Assembly: GCF_001425705.1 (NCBI RefSeq)
Contig: NZ_LMDC01000001.1
Span: 868,001 to 932,000 of the forward strand
Length of the DNA: 64,000 nt
Reading direction: 5' to 3'
Origin: Pelomonas sp. Root1217
GTDB taxonomy: Bacteria > Pseudomonadota > Gammaproteobacteria > Burkholderiales > Burkholderiaceae_C
Part shown: positions 19,048 to 27,958 of the stretch, piece by piece
Layout of the letters: each line of letters starts with the position of its first letter
Position numbering within the stretch: position 1 is the first letter of the stretch
Translations under genes and position numbers: made by a program
The notes under the pieces: model-generated
What the model was told of the DNA's origin: nothing
What the model saw: only the letters and a program-made list of their open reading frames with translations
Databases searched by the model: none

Positions 19048-19812
19048 TCAGGCGTAGCGCGTTGCGCGGCCCCCGCGCACGAAGGCCCAGAGCTCCAGCC
19101 CCAGGCCGCGCGCGGTCGCAATGGCCAGGCTGCTGGGGGCAGACATGCAGGCCAGCAAGCCGACGCCGGCCATCGCCGTCTTGTGCACGAGCTCGAAACT
19201 GGCCCGGCTGGACATCAGCACGAAGCCCTTGCGTGCGTCGGCATCGCTGCGGGCAAGGGCGCCGGTCAGCTTGTCCAGTGCGTTGTGGCGGCCGATATCC
19301 TCGCGCACCAGCAGCAGTTCGCCGCTGGGCAGACACCACGCCGCACCATGCAGGCCACCGCAACGCGCATTGAGCACCTGGGCGGCGGGCAAGGCAGTGA
19401 GGGCACGGTCCAGAGCTCCCGAGGCGAGCGTTGGCGCAACGACGGCGGCGGGTTGCAGCGCGCCGAGCAAGGCCAGGCTTTCGACGCCACAAAGGCCGCA
19501 GCCGGTGCGGCCCGCCAGCGTACGCCGGCGCACCTTCAGGCGCTGCTCGCAGGCGGCGGTCACCGTCAAGGCCAGTTCGATGCCTTCGGGCCGCGTCTCG
19601 ATCTCGACGTCCAGCAGTTCGCGCCGCGACGTGAACCAGCCTTCCGCGAGACCGAAGCCGAGGGCGAAGTCCTCCAGATCGGCCGGCGTGGCCAGCATGA
19701 CGGCCTGGGAGACTTCGTTGACCGTCAGCGCCACGGGCACCTCGACAGCCACCTCTTCTTCGGTCGCCGTATTCAGGGGTTTCAATGTCCGCAGCGCGGC
19801 CTCGGTTTCCAT
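19048..19812 (-). CDS. fdhD: FdhD, sulfurtransferase for formate dehydrogenase maturation (254 aa)
   Basis: FdhD passes sulfur from a cysteine desulfurase to the molybdenum cofactor of formate dehydrogenases. The sulfur-carrying CxxC motif GCGLCG has its cysteines at residues 105 and 108. Other family text is NARCGGLHGAAW and VREDIGRHNALDKLTGA, and GFVLMSSRASFELVHKTA lies near the C-terminal end. Length is normal. No formate dehydrogenase genes are in the window, so the gene is either a lone accessory or its target lies elsewhere. It is oriented divergently from the PaiB-like gene, with 38 bases between starts. Confidence 0.93.
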   Translation of the reverse strand: METEAALRTLKPLNTATEEEVAVEVPVALTVNEVSQAVMLATPADLEDFALGFGLAEGWFTSRRELLDVEIETRPEGIELALTVTAACEQRLKVRRRTLAGRTGCGLCGVESLALLGALQPAAVVAPTLASGALDRALTALPAAQVLNARCGGLHGAAWCLPSGELLLVREDIGRHNALDKLTGALARSDADARKGFVLMSSRASFELVHKTAMAGVGLLACMSAPSSLAIATARGLGLELWAFVRGGRATRYA

Positions 19813-19850
19813 GGCGGCGATGATAGAAGCCTCGCTTTGCCGGAGTCGCT

Positions 19851-20468
19851 GTGTACCTGCCCGCCCACTTCAAGTCTGCCGACCTCGAACATGCGCTGCG
19901 CCTGATCGGTGAGCATCCGCTGGCCTTGCTGATCGGGCCGGACGCGCAGGGCGAGAGCTTCGGCAGCCATCTGCCGCTGGTCGTCGTGCCGCAGCAGGAC
20001 GGCCTTGTGCTGGAAGGCCATATGGCTCGCGCCAATCCACATTGGGGCTGGCTGTCACAGCAGAAGAGCCTGCTGGCTGTCTTCAGCGGCCCGAGCGCCT
20101 ACATCAGCCCGAGCCACTATGACGCGGTGCAGAACGTGCCGACCTGGAACTATGCGGCACTGCATGCCTATGGCGACATCGAGTTGATCGACGGCCAGGC
20201 CGACAAGGACGGGCTGCTGAAGCGCCTCATCGGCCGCTTCGAGCCCGAGTACGCCGAGCAGTGGCGTGGCCTCAACGAGGACTACCAGCGCAAGCTGCTG
20301 GGCGCCATCGTCGGCTTTCGCATCCGCGTGACGCGCTGGGAGCTCAAGCTCAAGCTGAGCCAGAACCGCGCGGCGGTGGAACGCGAGCGCATCCGCGACG
20401 CGCTGGCGGCTTCGCAACAAGCCGAGGCGCGCGACGTGGCCGCGTGGATGGCGCGGCTGCAGGCCTGA
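19851..20468 (+). CDS. FMN-binding PaiB-like protein (205 aa)
   Basis: The family (Pfam negative transcriptional regulator, PaiB type) has a split-barrel flavin-binding fold. Bacillus PaiB was described as a repressor of sporulation and protease genes, but most members are biochemically uncharacterised. The protein begins MYLPAHFKSADLEHALRLI. Its core includes GHMARANPHWGWL, AYISPSHYD and VPTWNYAALHAYG, which are diagnostic, and the segment near 155 (LGAIVGFRIRVTRWELKLK) is also typical. The start is GTG 19851 with CGGAG just upstream. No DNA-binding motif is obvious. A regulator role should not be assumed. Confidence 0.85.
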   Translation: MYLPAHFKSADLEHALRLIGEHPLALLIGPDAQGESFGSHLPLVVVPQQDGLVLEGHMARANPHWGWLSQQKSLLAVFSGPSAYISPSHYDAVQNVPTWNYAALHAYGDIELIDGQADKDGLLKRLIGRFEPEYAEQWRGLNEDYQRKLLGAIVGFRIRVTRWELKLKLSQNRAAVERERIRDALAASQQAEARDVAAWMARLQA

Positions 20469-20591
20469 GCGGCCCAGGGGTGGATTGGGAAATATTGCCC
20501 CGCAATCGCTCAGGAGTTTGATCCGGTCTCGCCGTGCCCGCGCGCTACCGTCCGGCCGCCTCATGACAAGGCGATCGGGACGAAAACGCGA

Positions 20592-23471
20592 ATGATCGAG
20601 ACAAGCCATCCGCTGAACTTCCGCCGGTGCGCCACGGCGCTGGCTGCCGCACTGGCCATGTCCTTGCTGGCACCGCATGTGTTTGCCGATGTGGCGCTCA
20701 CTGGACCCGTCGCCGAGCAGCGATCAGTCGGGCCGCTGTGGGGCTATGAGCTGGCGCAGCGCACGCCCGACCCGGCCGTGCGTTTCGGCCGCCTGCCCAA
20801 CGGCCTGCGCTATGCCCTCCAGCGCAACGAGACGCCCAAGGACGGCGTGGCCATGCGCATGCGCATCGGCTCGGGCTCGCTGCAGGAGCGCGACGAGGAG
20901 CGCGGGCTGGCCCATTTCCTGGAGCACATGGCCTTCCGGGGCAGCGCCAACGTGCCGGACGGCGAGGTCGTCCGCATGCTGCAGCGCCAGGGCCTGCGCT
21001 TCGGGGCCGACACCAACGCCTCGACCGGGCTGGACCAGACGATCTACCACTTCAACTTCCCCAAGGCCGACGCCGCCGCGCTGGACACGGGGCTGATGCT
21101 GTTCCGCGAGATCGGCGACCGGCTGACGCTGGACCCGCGGCTCGTCGAGCGGGAGAAGGGGGTGATCCTGTCCGAGGAGCGCGTACGCGATGTGCCGGTG
21201 ATGCGAGCCGCCTTCGCCCAGTTGCAACAGCAGCTGGAGGGGACGCGGGTGACGCAGCGCCTGCCCATCGGCCGCATCGAGACCGTCCAGGCCGCCACGA
21301 CCGAGCGACTGCGCCGCTACTACGCGGCCAACTACCGGCCTGACAACGCCACGCTGATCGTCGTCGGCAACATCGACGTGGACGCCGTGGAGCGCCAGAT
21401 CCGCGAACGCTTTGCCGACTGGCGCAACGCCACGCCGCCCGACACGCCCGACCTGGGCGTGGCCCGGCCGACACGGCCGACCGTCGAGTTCGTGGCTCCG
21501 GACGCCCCGAGCGCGCTCACGCTGACTTGGTTGCGGCCAGTGGATATCCGCCCGCACACGCCGGCGGTGTCGCGTGAGTTCCTCGTCCAGGGTCTGGCAG
21601 TCAGTGCACTCAACCAGCGCCTGAGGGATCGCGCGCAGCAGCCGGGCAGCCCCTTGATCGGCGCCACGGCCAGCGTCCAGGCCTCCGTCTACCGGGTGAC
21701 TGGGCTGGCCCAACTGGCGGTGCACGCGCAACCGGGGCGATGGACCGACGCGCTCGACGCGGCAGTGGCCGAGCTGAGGCTACTGCTGGTCCATGGTGTG
21801 ACCCAGGCAGACCTGCAGCGCCTGCTGCCGGGCGTGCGCAGCCAGATGCAGGCCCGCCTGGCCCAGGAGCCCACGCGACCGCACGCGGCCATTGCGGACC
21901 GGCTGATCAACGCGGTCCAGCCGCATGCCCCGCACCTCAGCGCGCAGCAGGCGCTGACCGAGACCGAACCCTTGCTGGCCGCCCTCCGGCCCGAAGAGCT
22001 GACCGCCGCGTTGCGCCTGTGCTTCGCAGGCGCCCAGCCGCTGCTGTTCCGCAGCACTCAGACCGGCGCCTTCGGTGTGGAGAAAGTGACCCAGCAGTTG
22101 GCCCATGCGATGACACGGCCGATCGCTGAGCCGGTGGCCGTCGCGGCCACGGACTGGCCTTACACCGACTTCGGCCCGCCCAGCGCCATCGTGGCCCGCA
22201 CCCAGGACGTCGAGTTGGGCACGACGAATGTCCAGTTCGCCAACGGCACGCAGCTGGTGATCAAGAGCACCTCGCTGCAGAAGGACAGGGTGAACGTACG
22301 GGTTCAGCTGGGCCAGGGGCGCGCCGGCATCGCCGCCAGGCATTGGCACGCCATTTGGGCCTTGGGCTACTCACTGCCGATGGGGGGCACCGTGCAGCGG
22401 TCGACGGCGGAAATCTGGCAGTGGCGGCAGCTCAGCGGCAAGCGCATCGACCTCGGCTTCAGCGTGGGTCAGTACGCTTTCATGCTGTCGGGCATGACCC
22501 GCCCCGCCGACCTGCTGGCCCAGATGCAACTGCTGGCGGCCCATGCCCGCGACCCCGGCTTCCGCCCCGAGTTCGGCGAGAAGCTGGCCGCGCTGGGAGG
22601 ATCGCAGGTGGCCTCGCTGGAGGCACGGCCCGCCGCAGTCCATGAGCGCGAGGTGTCGCGCGTCATGAACCGCGGCGATGCGCGCCTTGGCATCTCGCCC
22701 AGCGCTGCCGACGTGAGGGCCACGCGCGCCGACGAGCTGCCCGTCATCCTGAAATCGGCGCTGGCCAGCGCCCCGGACATCTTCATCGTCGGCGACGTGA
22801 GCGAAGACGCCGCCATCGCCGCCGCGCAGGCCACCTTCGGCGCCGGCGACGAGCGGCCACGGCAGCCGCGTGCCGCGCTGAAGGCCGAGCCCGTAACGGT
22901 CGGCGGTGCGCCCCACGTGGTCTACCACCGCGGTCGGGCCGACCAGGCGGTGCTGGGCTGGTACTGGTCCATGCCCGACCACTGGACGAATCCAGCGCTG
23001 TCGTACACCGGCCGCGTGGCCGGCGCGGTGCTGCAGGCCCGCTTGGTGGAAACCGTGCGCGCGAAGCTGGGCATCACCTACTCGCCGCTCGCTGGGGCTT
23101 CCGCCTCGCTGGACGTGCCGGGCTCGGGGCGCCTCTTCGTGAACATCGAAACGCCACCGGAGAAGTTCGACGCCGTCCGCGAGCTGCTGCGCGCGCAACT
23201 GCGCGAGCTGGCCGACCAGCCTATCAGCGCCGACGAGCTGCAACGTGCCAGGCAGCCTCGGGTGGAGAGTGTGCTGAAGGAGCCCGAGAGCCCGTCGTAC
23301 TGGGTCAGCTGGCTGGCGCGCATCCAGGCGGATCCGCGCATGAAGGACGCCATGCTGGCCGAAGTCGCCGGGTTGCAGGCCGTGAAGGCGGAGGACGTGC
23401 AAGCCTATTTCCATGATCACATCGCGCCGCGTCCGCCCGTCGAGGTGGTCGCGCGCGCCGCCGGGTCGTAG
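20592..23471 (+). CDS. Exported M16-family zinc metallopeptidase, PqqL-like (959 aa)
   Basis: A two-module insulinase/pitrilysin-type protease. The signal peptide runs to about residue 32 (LAPHVFA-DVA), which places it in the periplasm. The inverted zinc motif HxxEH is HFLEH at residues 108-112, followed about 70 residues later by the glutamate region EREKGVILSEERVRD. Both fit an active N-terminal module. The C-terminal module (about 530-950) lacks the motif, as is usual. Size and layout match PqqL-type proteins. There are no pqq genes here, so a role in cofactor synthesis is not supported; peptide or periplasmic protein turnover is more likely. The gene stands alone, and a DUF72 gene converges on it 3 bases away. 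Confidence 0.9.
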   Translation: MIETSHPLNFRRCATALAAALAMSLLAPHVFADVALTGPVAEQRSVGPLWGYELAQRTPDPAVRFGRLPNGLRYALQRNETPKDGVAMRMRIGSGSLQERDEERGLAHFLEHMAFRGSANVPDGEVVRMLQRQGLRFGADTNASTGLDQTIYHFNFPKADAAALDTGLMLFREIGDRLTLDPRLVEREKGVILSEERVRDVPVMRAAFAQLQQQLEGTRVTQRLPIGRIETVQAATTERLRRYYAANYRPDNATLIVVGNIDVDAVERQIRERFADWRNATPPDTPDLGVARPTRPTVEFVAPDAPSALTLTWLRPVDIRPHTPAVSREFLVQGLAVSALNQRLRDRAQQPGSPLIGATASVQASVYRVTGLAQLAVHAQPGRWTDALDAAVAELRLLLVHGVTQADLQRLLPGVRSQMQARLAQEPTRPHAAIADRLINAVQPHAPHLSAQQALTETEPLLAALRPEELTAALRLCFAGAQPLLFRSTQTGAFGVEKVTQQLAHAMTRPIAEPVAVAATDWPYTDFGPPSAIVARTQDVELGTTNVQFANGTQLVIKSTSLQKDRVNVRVQLGQGRAGIAARHWHAIWALGYSLPMGGTVQRSTAEIWQWRQLSGKRIDLGFSVGQYAFMLSGMTRPADLLAQMQLLAAHARDPGFRPEFGEKLAALGGSQVASLEARPAAVHEREVSRVMNRGDARLGISPSAADVRATRADELPVILKSALASAPDIFIVGDVSEDAAIAAAQATFGAGDERPRQPRAALKAEPVTVGGAPHVVYHRGRADQAVLGWYWSMPDHWTNPALSYTGRVAGAVLQARLVETVRAKLGITYSPLAGASASLDVPGSGRLFVNIETPPEKFDAVRELLRAQLRELADQPISADELQRARQPRVESVLKEPESPSYWVSWLARIQADPRMKDAMLAEVAGLQAVKAEDVQAYFHDHIAPRPPVEVVARAAGS

Positions 23472-23474
23472 GCG

Positions 23475-24290
23475 TTAGGACTCGACCGTCTCGCCCAGCG
23501 CCCGGCGCAGCGCCATCGCGGCATGCGGCGCGCGCTCCTTGGCGCCGCTGATGAAGTAGACGAAGACGTCGCGCGGCGCTGCGGCTTCGGCCGGTGCAGG
23601 CTCGATGCGCGGCACGCCGTCGGGCTCGCCACCTTCGGCCCAGGTCTGCGCGGCGATTGCGAGCGCCGGGAACACCTCGGGCTTGCAGCCCAGCGGTTCG
23701 TCCGAGTGGGTGCGCATGATGCGGGTGTAGACAAAGTCGCCCGTCGGCTCGGCAATCGGTGGGTAGTCGTCGGACTCGGTGAACACCGTCGCGGCCTTGT
23801 ACTGCCGGGCCAGCGCCAGGTACTCGGGACATTGAAAGCTGGCGTGGCGCACATCGAGTGCATGGCGCAGCTTCAGGCCGTCGACCTCGGCCGGCAGCAG
23901 TTCCAGAAAGGCCGTCAGGTCGGCCGCGTCGAACTTGTGCGTCGGCGCCAGCTGCCAGACGATGGGACCGAGCTTGTCGCCGAGTTCGGCAATGCCGCTG
24001 TCGATGAAGCGCTTGATGGAGTCGGCCCCGTCCGCCAGCACGCGCCGCTGCGTCGCGAAGCGGATGGCCTTCAGCGAGAACATGAAGCCCTCGGGCGCGG
24101 TGTCGCGCCACTTGGCGAAGGTGGCGGGCTTTTGCGCGCCGTAGTAGGTGCTGTTGATCTCGATGGCCGTCAGGCGCTGGCTGGCGTACTCCAGCTCACG
24201 CGCCTGGGGCCAGCCTTTGGGATAGAAGTTGTCGCGCCAGGGCTCGAAATTCCAGCCGCCGATACCGACCCTGATCTTGCCGTCTGCCAT
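23475..24290 (-). CDS. DUF72 (YecE-like) protein (271 aa)
   Basis: A TIM-barrel-like protein of unknown biochemical function, widespread in bacteria. It begins MADGKIRVGIGGWNFEPW and has the family segments EINSTYYGAQKPATFAKW, FMFSLKAIRFATQRR and LDVRHASFQ. Length is normal. It lies 36 bases after the end of the ETF-ubiquinone oxidoreductase gene on the same strand, so it may be co-transcribed with it. The neighbour gives no clear hint to function. Confidence 0.88.
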   Translation of the reverse strand: MADGKIRVGIGGWNFEPWRDNFYPKGWPQARELEYASQRLTAIEINSTYYGAQKPATFAKWRDTAPEGFMFSLKAIRFATQRRVLADGADSIKRFIDSGIAELGDKLGPIVWQLAPTHKFDAADLTAFLELLPAEVDGLKLRHALDVRHASFQCPEYLALARQYKAATVFTESDDYPPIAEPTGDFVYTRIMRTHSDEPLGCKPEVFPALAIAAQTWAEGGEPDGVPRIEPAPAEAAAPRDVFVYFISGAKERAPHAAMALRRALGETVES

Positions 24291-24326
24291 GCCATCCGCT
24301 CCGTCCAGAAGAGAAGAGCCGTCAGC

Positions 24327-26003
24327 TTACATGCCCGCGTAGTTAGGACCGCCGCCGCCCTCGGGCGTGACCCAGACGATGTTCTGCGTCGGGTCCTTGA
24401 TGTCGCAGGTCTTGCAGTGCACGCAGTTCTGCGCGTTGATCTGCAGCCGCTCGCCGCTGCCGGTCTCGTTGGGCACGAACTCGTAGACGCCTGCCGGGCA
24501 GTAGCGGCTCTCCGGGCCGGCGTATTTGGCGAGGTTGACCTGCACCGGCACGGAGTTGTTCTTCAGCGTCAGGTGGGCCGGCTGGTTTTCCTCGTGGTTG
24601 GTGTTGGAGATGAACACCGACGAGAGGCGGTCGAAGGTCAGTTTGCCATCGGGCTTCGGGTAGCTGATGGGCTTGCATTCGACGGCCGGGCGCAGCGACT
24701 GGTGATCGCCCTTGTGGTTGTGCAGCGTCCAAGGCGGGTTCTTGACACCCAGCTTGGGCAGCAGCCACTGCTCGATGCCCGTCATCAGCTGGCCGGTCGT
24801 CTTGCCCTTCTTGAACCAGAGCTTGAAGTTGCGCGTTTGCTGCAGTTCCTCGTTCAGCCAGCTCTTCTCGAAGGCCGCGGGGTAGGCGGCCAGCTCGTCC
24901 TGGGCGCGACCGGCTTCCAGCGCGGGCGCCAATGCTTCGGCGGCGAGCATGCCGCTCTTGATGGCAGCGTGGCTGCCCTTGATGCGCGCGGCGTTCAGGT
25001 AGCCGGCGTCGCAACCGATCAGGCAGCCGCCGGGGAACACCGTCTTGGGCAGGGCCTGCGGCGTGCCGTTGTTGATGGCGCGGGCGCCGTAGCCGATGCG
25101 CTTGCCGCCCTCGATGTGGGCACGGATGGCCGGGTGGGCCTTCCAGCGCTGCATCTCCTCGAACGGGCTCAGATAGGGGTTGTCGTAGTCCAGGCCGATG
25201 ACGAAGCCCAGCGTGACCTTGTTGCCTTCCAGGTGGTAGAGGAAGCCACCGCCGAAGGTGTCGCCCTCCATCGGCCAGCCGGCCGTGTGCACGACCTTGC
25301 CGGGTTGGGCCTTGTCCGCCGGAACCTCCCACAGCTCCTTCACGCCGATGGCATAGGTCTGCGTGTCCTTGCCTTCGCTCAGCTTGAACTTCTCCAACAG
25401 TTGCTTGCCCAGGTGGCCACGGGCGCCTTCGGCAAACACTGTGTATTTGCCGAGCAGTTCCATGCCGAGCTGGAAGTGGTCGGTCGGCTCGCCGTCCTTG
25501 CCCAGGCCCATGTTGCCGGTGGCCACGCCTTTCACACGGCCCTGCTCGTCGTACAGCACCTCAGCGGCGGCGAAGCCGGGGAAGATCTCGATGCCGAGTC
25601 CCTCGGCCTGCTGCGCCATCCACTTGACGACGTCGGACAGGCTGATGACGTAGCAGCCGTGGTTGTGGAAATTGCGAGGCACGAGCCAGTCGGGCGTGCG
25701 CTGGCTGCCCGTCTCGGACAGAAACAGCACGTCGTCGCCGGACACGGCCTGGTTCAGCGGCGCCCCGAGTTCCTTCCAGTTCGGGAACAGCTCTTCCATC
25801 GCACGCGGGTCCATCACGGCGCCCGACAGGATGTGAGCGCCAGGCTCCGAGCCCTTCTCCAGCACGACGATGTTGGCATCGGGCTTGAGCTGCTTCAGGC
25901 GGATGGCCGTGGCCAGGCCGGCCGGGCCGCCACCGACGATGACCACGTCGTATTCCATGGACTCACGGGGGCCGAACTGGGCGAGGATCTCTTCGGACGT
26001 CAT
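24327..26003 (-). CDS. Electron-transfer flavoprotein-ubiquinone oxidoreductase (558 aa)
   Basis: ETF-QO passes electrons from reduced electron-transfer flavoprotein, fed by acyl-CoA and other dehydrogenases, to membrane ubiquinone. The N-terminal FAD motif VVIVGGGPAGLATAIRL starts near residue 20. The C-terminal domain carries the 4Fe-4S cysteines in CPAGVYEFV and in NCVHCKTCDIKDPTQN. Amphipathic membrane contact is by the family's usual monotopic surface. Length matches the family. The ETF subunit genes are not in the window. It begins divergently to an SDR gene whose protein could be a beta-oxidation-type dehydrogenase. Confidence 0.96.
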   Translation of the reverse strand: MTSEEILAQFGPRESMEYDVVIVGGGPAGLATAIRLKQLKPDANIVVLEKGSEPGAHILSGAVMDPRAMEELFPNWKELGAPLNQAVSGDDVLFLSETGSQRTPDWLVPRNFHNHGCYVISLSDVVKWMAQQAEGLGIEIFPGFAAAEVLYDEQGRVKGVATGNMGLGKDGEPTDHFQLGMELLGKYTVFAEGARGHLGKQLLEKFKLSEGKDTQTYAIGVKELWEVPADKAQPGKVVHTAGWPMEGDTFGGGFLYHLEGNKVTLGFVIGLDYDNPYLSPFEEMQRWKAHPAIRAHIEGGKRIGYGARAINNGTPQALPKTVFPGGCLIGCDAGYLNAARIKGSHAAIKSGMLAAEALAPALEAGRAQDELAAYPAAFEKSWLNEELQQTRNFKLWFKKGKTTGQLMTGIEQWLLPKLGVKNPPWTLHNHKGDHQSLRPAVECKPISYPKPDGKLTFDRLSSVFISNTNHEENQPAHLTLKNNSVPVQVNLAKYAGPESRYCPAGVYEFVPNETGSGERLQINAQNCVHCKTCDIKDPTQNIVWVTPEGGGGPNYAGM

Positions 26004-26135
26004 GCAGGTTCTCCGTCAGCTTTTGAATTGCGCGCGATTCTAGAGAGGCTGGATTGCGAACCGAACGATCGTGCTTTTTTAGGTTGCGCGGTCTAGACCG
26101 GTAGGATGGACGCAACCCACTCGGAAGGCAGTCCC

Positions 26136-26918
26136 ATGAGTTACTCCATCAATCTCGAAGGCCGCGTGGCCTTGATCACCGGTGCGTCCAGCGGCCTGGG
26201 CGCGCAGTTCGCCAAGACCCTGTCCCAGGCCGGCGCCTGCGTCGTGCTGGCGGGCCGGCGCGTCGAGCGGCTGAAGGACCTGCGCGCCGAGATCGAGGGC
26301 AATGGCGGCGATGCCCATGTGGTGCAGCTGGACGTGACCGACGTGGCCAGCATCAAGAGCGCGGTGGCCCACGCCGAGACCGAAGTCGGCACGCTCGACA
26401 TCCTGATCAACAACTCCGGCGTGTCCACGACGCAGCGCCTCACCGACGTCACCGAGAACGACTACGACTACGTGATGGACACCAACACGCGCGGCGCCTT
26501 TTTCGTCGCGCAGGAGGTGGGCAAGCGCATGCTGGCCCGCGCGCGCGGCTCGGCGCCAGGCACCTTCATCGGCGGGCGCATCGTCAACGTCGCGTCCATG
26601 GCCGGCCTGCGCGTGCTGGGCCAGATTGGCGTCTATGCGATGAGCAAGGCCGCGGTCATCCACATGACGCGAGCGATGGCGCTGGAGTGGGGCCGCTACG
26701 GCATCAACGTGAACGCCATCTGCCCGGGCTATATCGACACCGAGATCAACCACCACCACTGGGGCACCGAGCAGGGCAAGAAGCTGGTCGACATGCTGCC
26801 CAGGAAGCGCGTCGGCCAACCGAAGGATCTGGATACGTCACTGCTGATGTTGTGCGCCACCGAAAGCCATTTCATCAATGGCGCGGTCATCCAGGCCGAT
26901 GACGGATTCGGAGTCTGA
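26136..26918 (+). CDS. SDR-family NAD(P)-dependent oxidoreductase (260 aa)
   Basis: A classical short-chain dehydrogenase. The cofactor loop is GASSGLG (near residue 16), NNSG follows near 88, the catalytic serine is in NVASMAG and the YxxxK pair is YAMSK. The start is ATG 26136, with GGAAGGCAG upstream; an ATG at 26106 is in frame but has weaker context. Substrate cannot be told from the sequence. The divergent ETF-QO gene and the coupled downstream thioesterase would suit acyl-chain metabolism. The stop codon abuts the YceH-like start directly. Confidence 0.88.
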   Translation: MSYSINLEGRVALITGASSGLGAQFAKTLSQAGACVVLAGRRVERLKDLRAEIEGNGGDAHVVQLDVTDVASIKSAVAHAETEVGTLDILINNSGVSTTQRLTDVTENDYDYVMDTNTRGAFFVAQEVGKRMLARARGSAPGTFIGGRIVNVASMAGLRVLGQIGVYAMSKAAVIHMTRAMALEWGRYGINVNAICPGYIDTEINHHHWGTEQGKKLVDMLPRKRVGQPKDLDTSLLMLCATESHFINGAVIQADDGFGV

Positions 26919-27542
26919 ATGCTGAAGCGAGACCTGACCCCGCTGGAGGCTCGCGTCCTCGCCGTTCTTGTCGAGAAGGAAAGCACCGTGCCGGACAGCT
27001 ATCCGCTGTCCGCCAATGCGTTGACAGCGGGCTGCAACCAGAAGACGGCGCGCGACCCGGTCATGGACGTCAGCGAGGCCGAGGTGCTGGCCACCGTGGA
27101 GGAGCTGAAGGCCTTGCACCTGGTCACGACGGTCAGCGGCAGCCGCGTGGTGCGCTATGAGCACAACTTCGCGCGCGGCATGGGCGTGCCGGGTGCAGCG
27201 ATGGCGCTGCTGACCCAGCTGATGCTGCGCGGCCCGCAGACGGCGGCCGAACTGCGCCAGAACACCGAGAGGCTGCACCGCTTTGCCGATGTGTCGTCGG
27301 TGGAGGGCTTCCTGGAGGAGCTGTCAGAGCGCGAGCAGCCTTTTGCCATCAAGCTGCCGCGGGCCCCGGGTGCCCGTGAGGCACGCTGGGCCCACTTGCT
27401 GTGCGGGCCCGTCGCGTCCGTACAGCAGGCAGCGGCCGCCGCTCAACCGCGCGATGAAGAGGTCGCCTTGTTGCGTGCCGAGGTCGCCGCACTGCGCAGC
27501 CTCGTCAATCGCATCGCCGCGGAACTCGGCATCACGCCATGA
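26919..27542 (+). CDS. YceH-like DUF480 protein (207 aa)
   Basis: A conserved proteobacterial protein with a tandem winged-helix-like fold and no established function. It begins [21 protein letters not shown], followed by [23 protein letters not shown] (split here for display), which is diagnostic of the family. The C-terminus has a short predicted coiled coil ([18 protein letters not shown]), unlike a sharply ended YceH core. The start follows the SDR stop with no gap, and the stop overlaps the thioesterase start (ATGA), so the three genes are one translational unit. Confidence 0.88.
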   Translation: MLKRDLTPLEARVLAVLVEKESTVPDSYPLSANALTAGCNQKTARDPVMDVSEAEVLATVEELKALHLVTTVSGSRVVRYEHNFARGMGVPGAAMALLTQLMLRGPQTAAELRQNTERLHRFADVSSVEGFLEELSEREQPFAIKLPRAPGAREARWAHLLCGPVASVQQAAAAAQPRDEEVALLRAEVAALRSLVNRIAAELGITP

Positions 27543-27958
27543 GATACATCGTCCCGGCCAAGAAGAAGCTCACCTATGAGTGCCGCATCACGATGCGTTG
27601 GGGCGACATGGATGCGATGGGCCACATCAACAACACGCTGTATTTCCGCTATCTGGAGATCGCGCGCGTCGACTGGCTGACGCAGATCGGCGCCGCGCCC
27701 AACCCGGGCGGGCAGGGGCCGGTCATCGTCAACGCCTTCTGCAACTTCTATCGCCAGCTGAAGGCGCCAGGTGAGGTGCTGGCCAGGCACTACGTCAGCG
27801 ACGCGGGCCGAACCAGCTTCGAGACCTGGATCACGCTGGAGCGCGCCGACGAACCCGGCGTCATCTACGCCGAGGGCGGCGCGACGACGCTGTGGTTCGA
27901 CGCGCAGACCGACAAGGCCATTGCCCTGCCGGACTGGGTGAGAAACCTCGTCACCTGA
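27539..27958 (+). CDS. Acyl-CoA thioesterase, 4HBT hotdog fold, YbgC/FadM type (139 aa)
   Basis: A hotdog-fold thioesterase that hydrolyses acyl-CoA esters. The active-site text [20 protein letters not shown], with its aspartate and the GHxNN segment, is the signature of the 4-hydroxybenzoyl-CoA thioesterase branch. Length is typical. It is coupled to the YceH-like gene by 4 bases. Its end overlaps the end of the converging TonB receptor gene by 8 bases. Chain-length preference is unknown. Confidence 0.9.
   Translation: MRYIVPAKKKLTYECRITMRWGDMDAMGHINNTLYFRYLEIARVDWLTQIGAAPNPGGQGPVIVNAFCNFYRQLKAPGEVLARHYVSDAGRTSFETWITLERADEPGVIYAEGGATTLWFDAQTDKAIALPDWVRNLVT

Noticed and set aside
19048-19812. 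Assigning a formate dehydrogenase operon to fdhD
   Set aside because: No formate dehydrogenase or molybdenum-cofactor genes occur in the window.
20592-23471. Calling the M16 peptidase a PQQ biosynthesis protein
   Set aside because: It resembles PqqL in size and layout, but no pqq genes are nearby and PqqL itself is not required for PQQ synthesis in E. coli.
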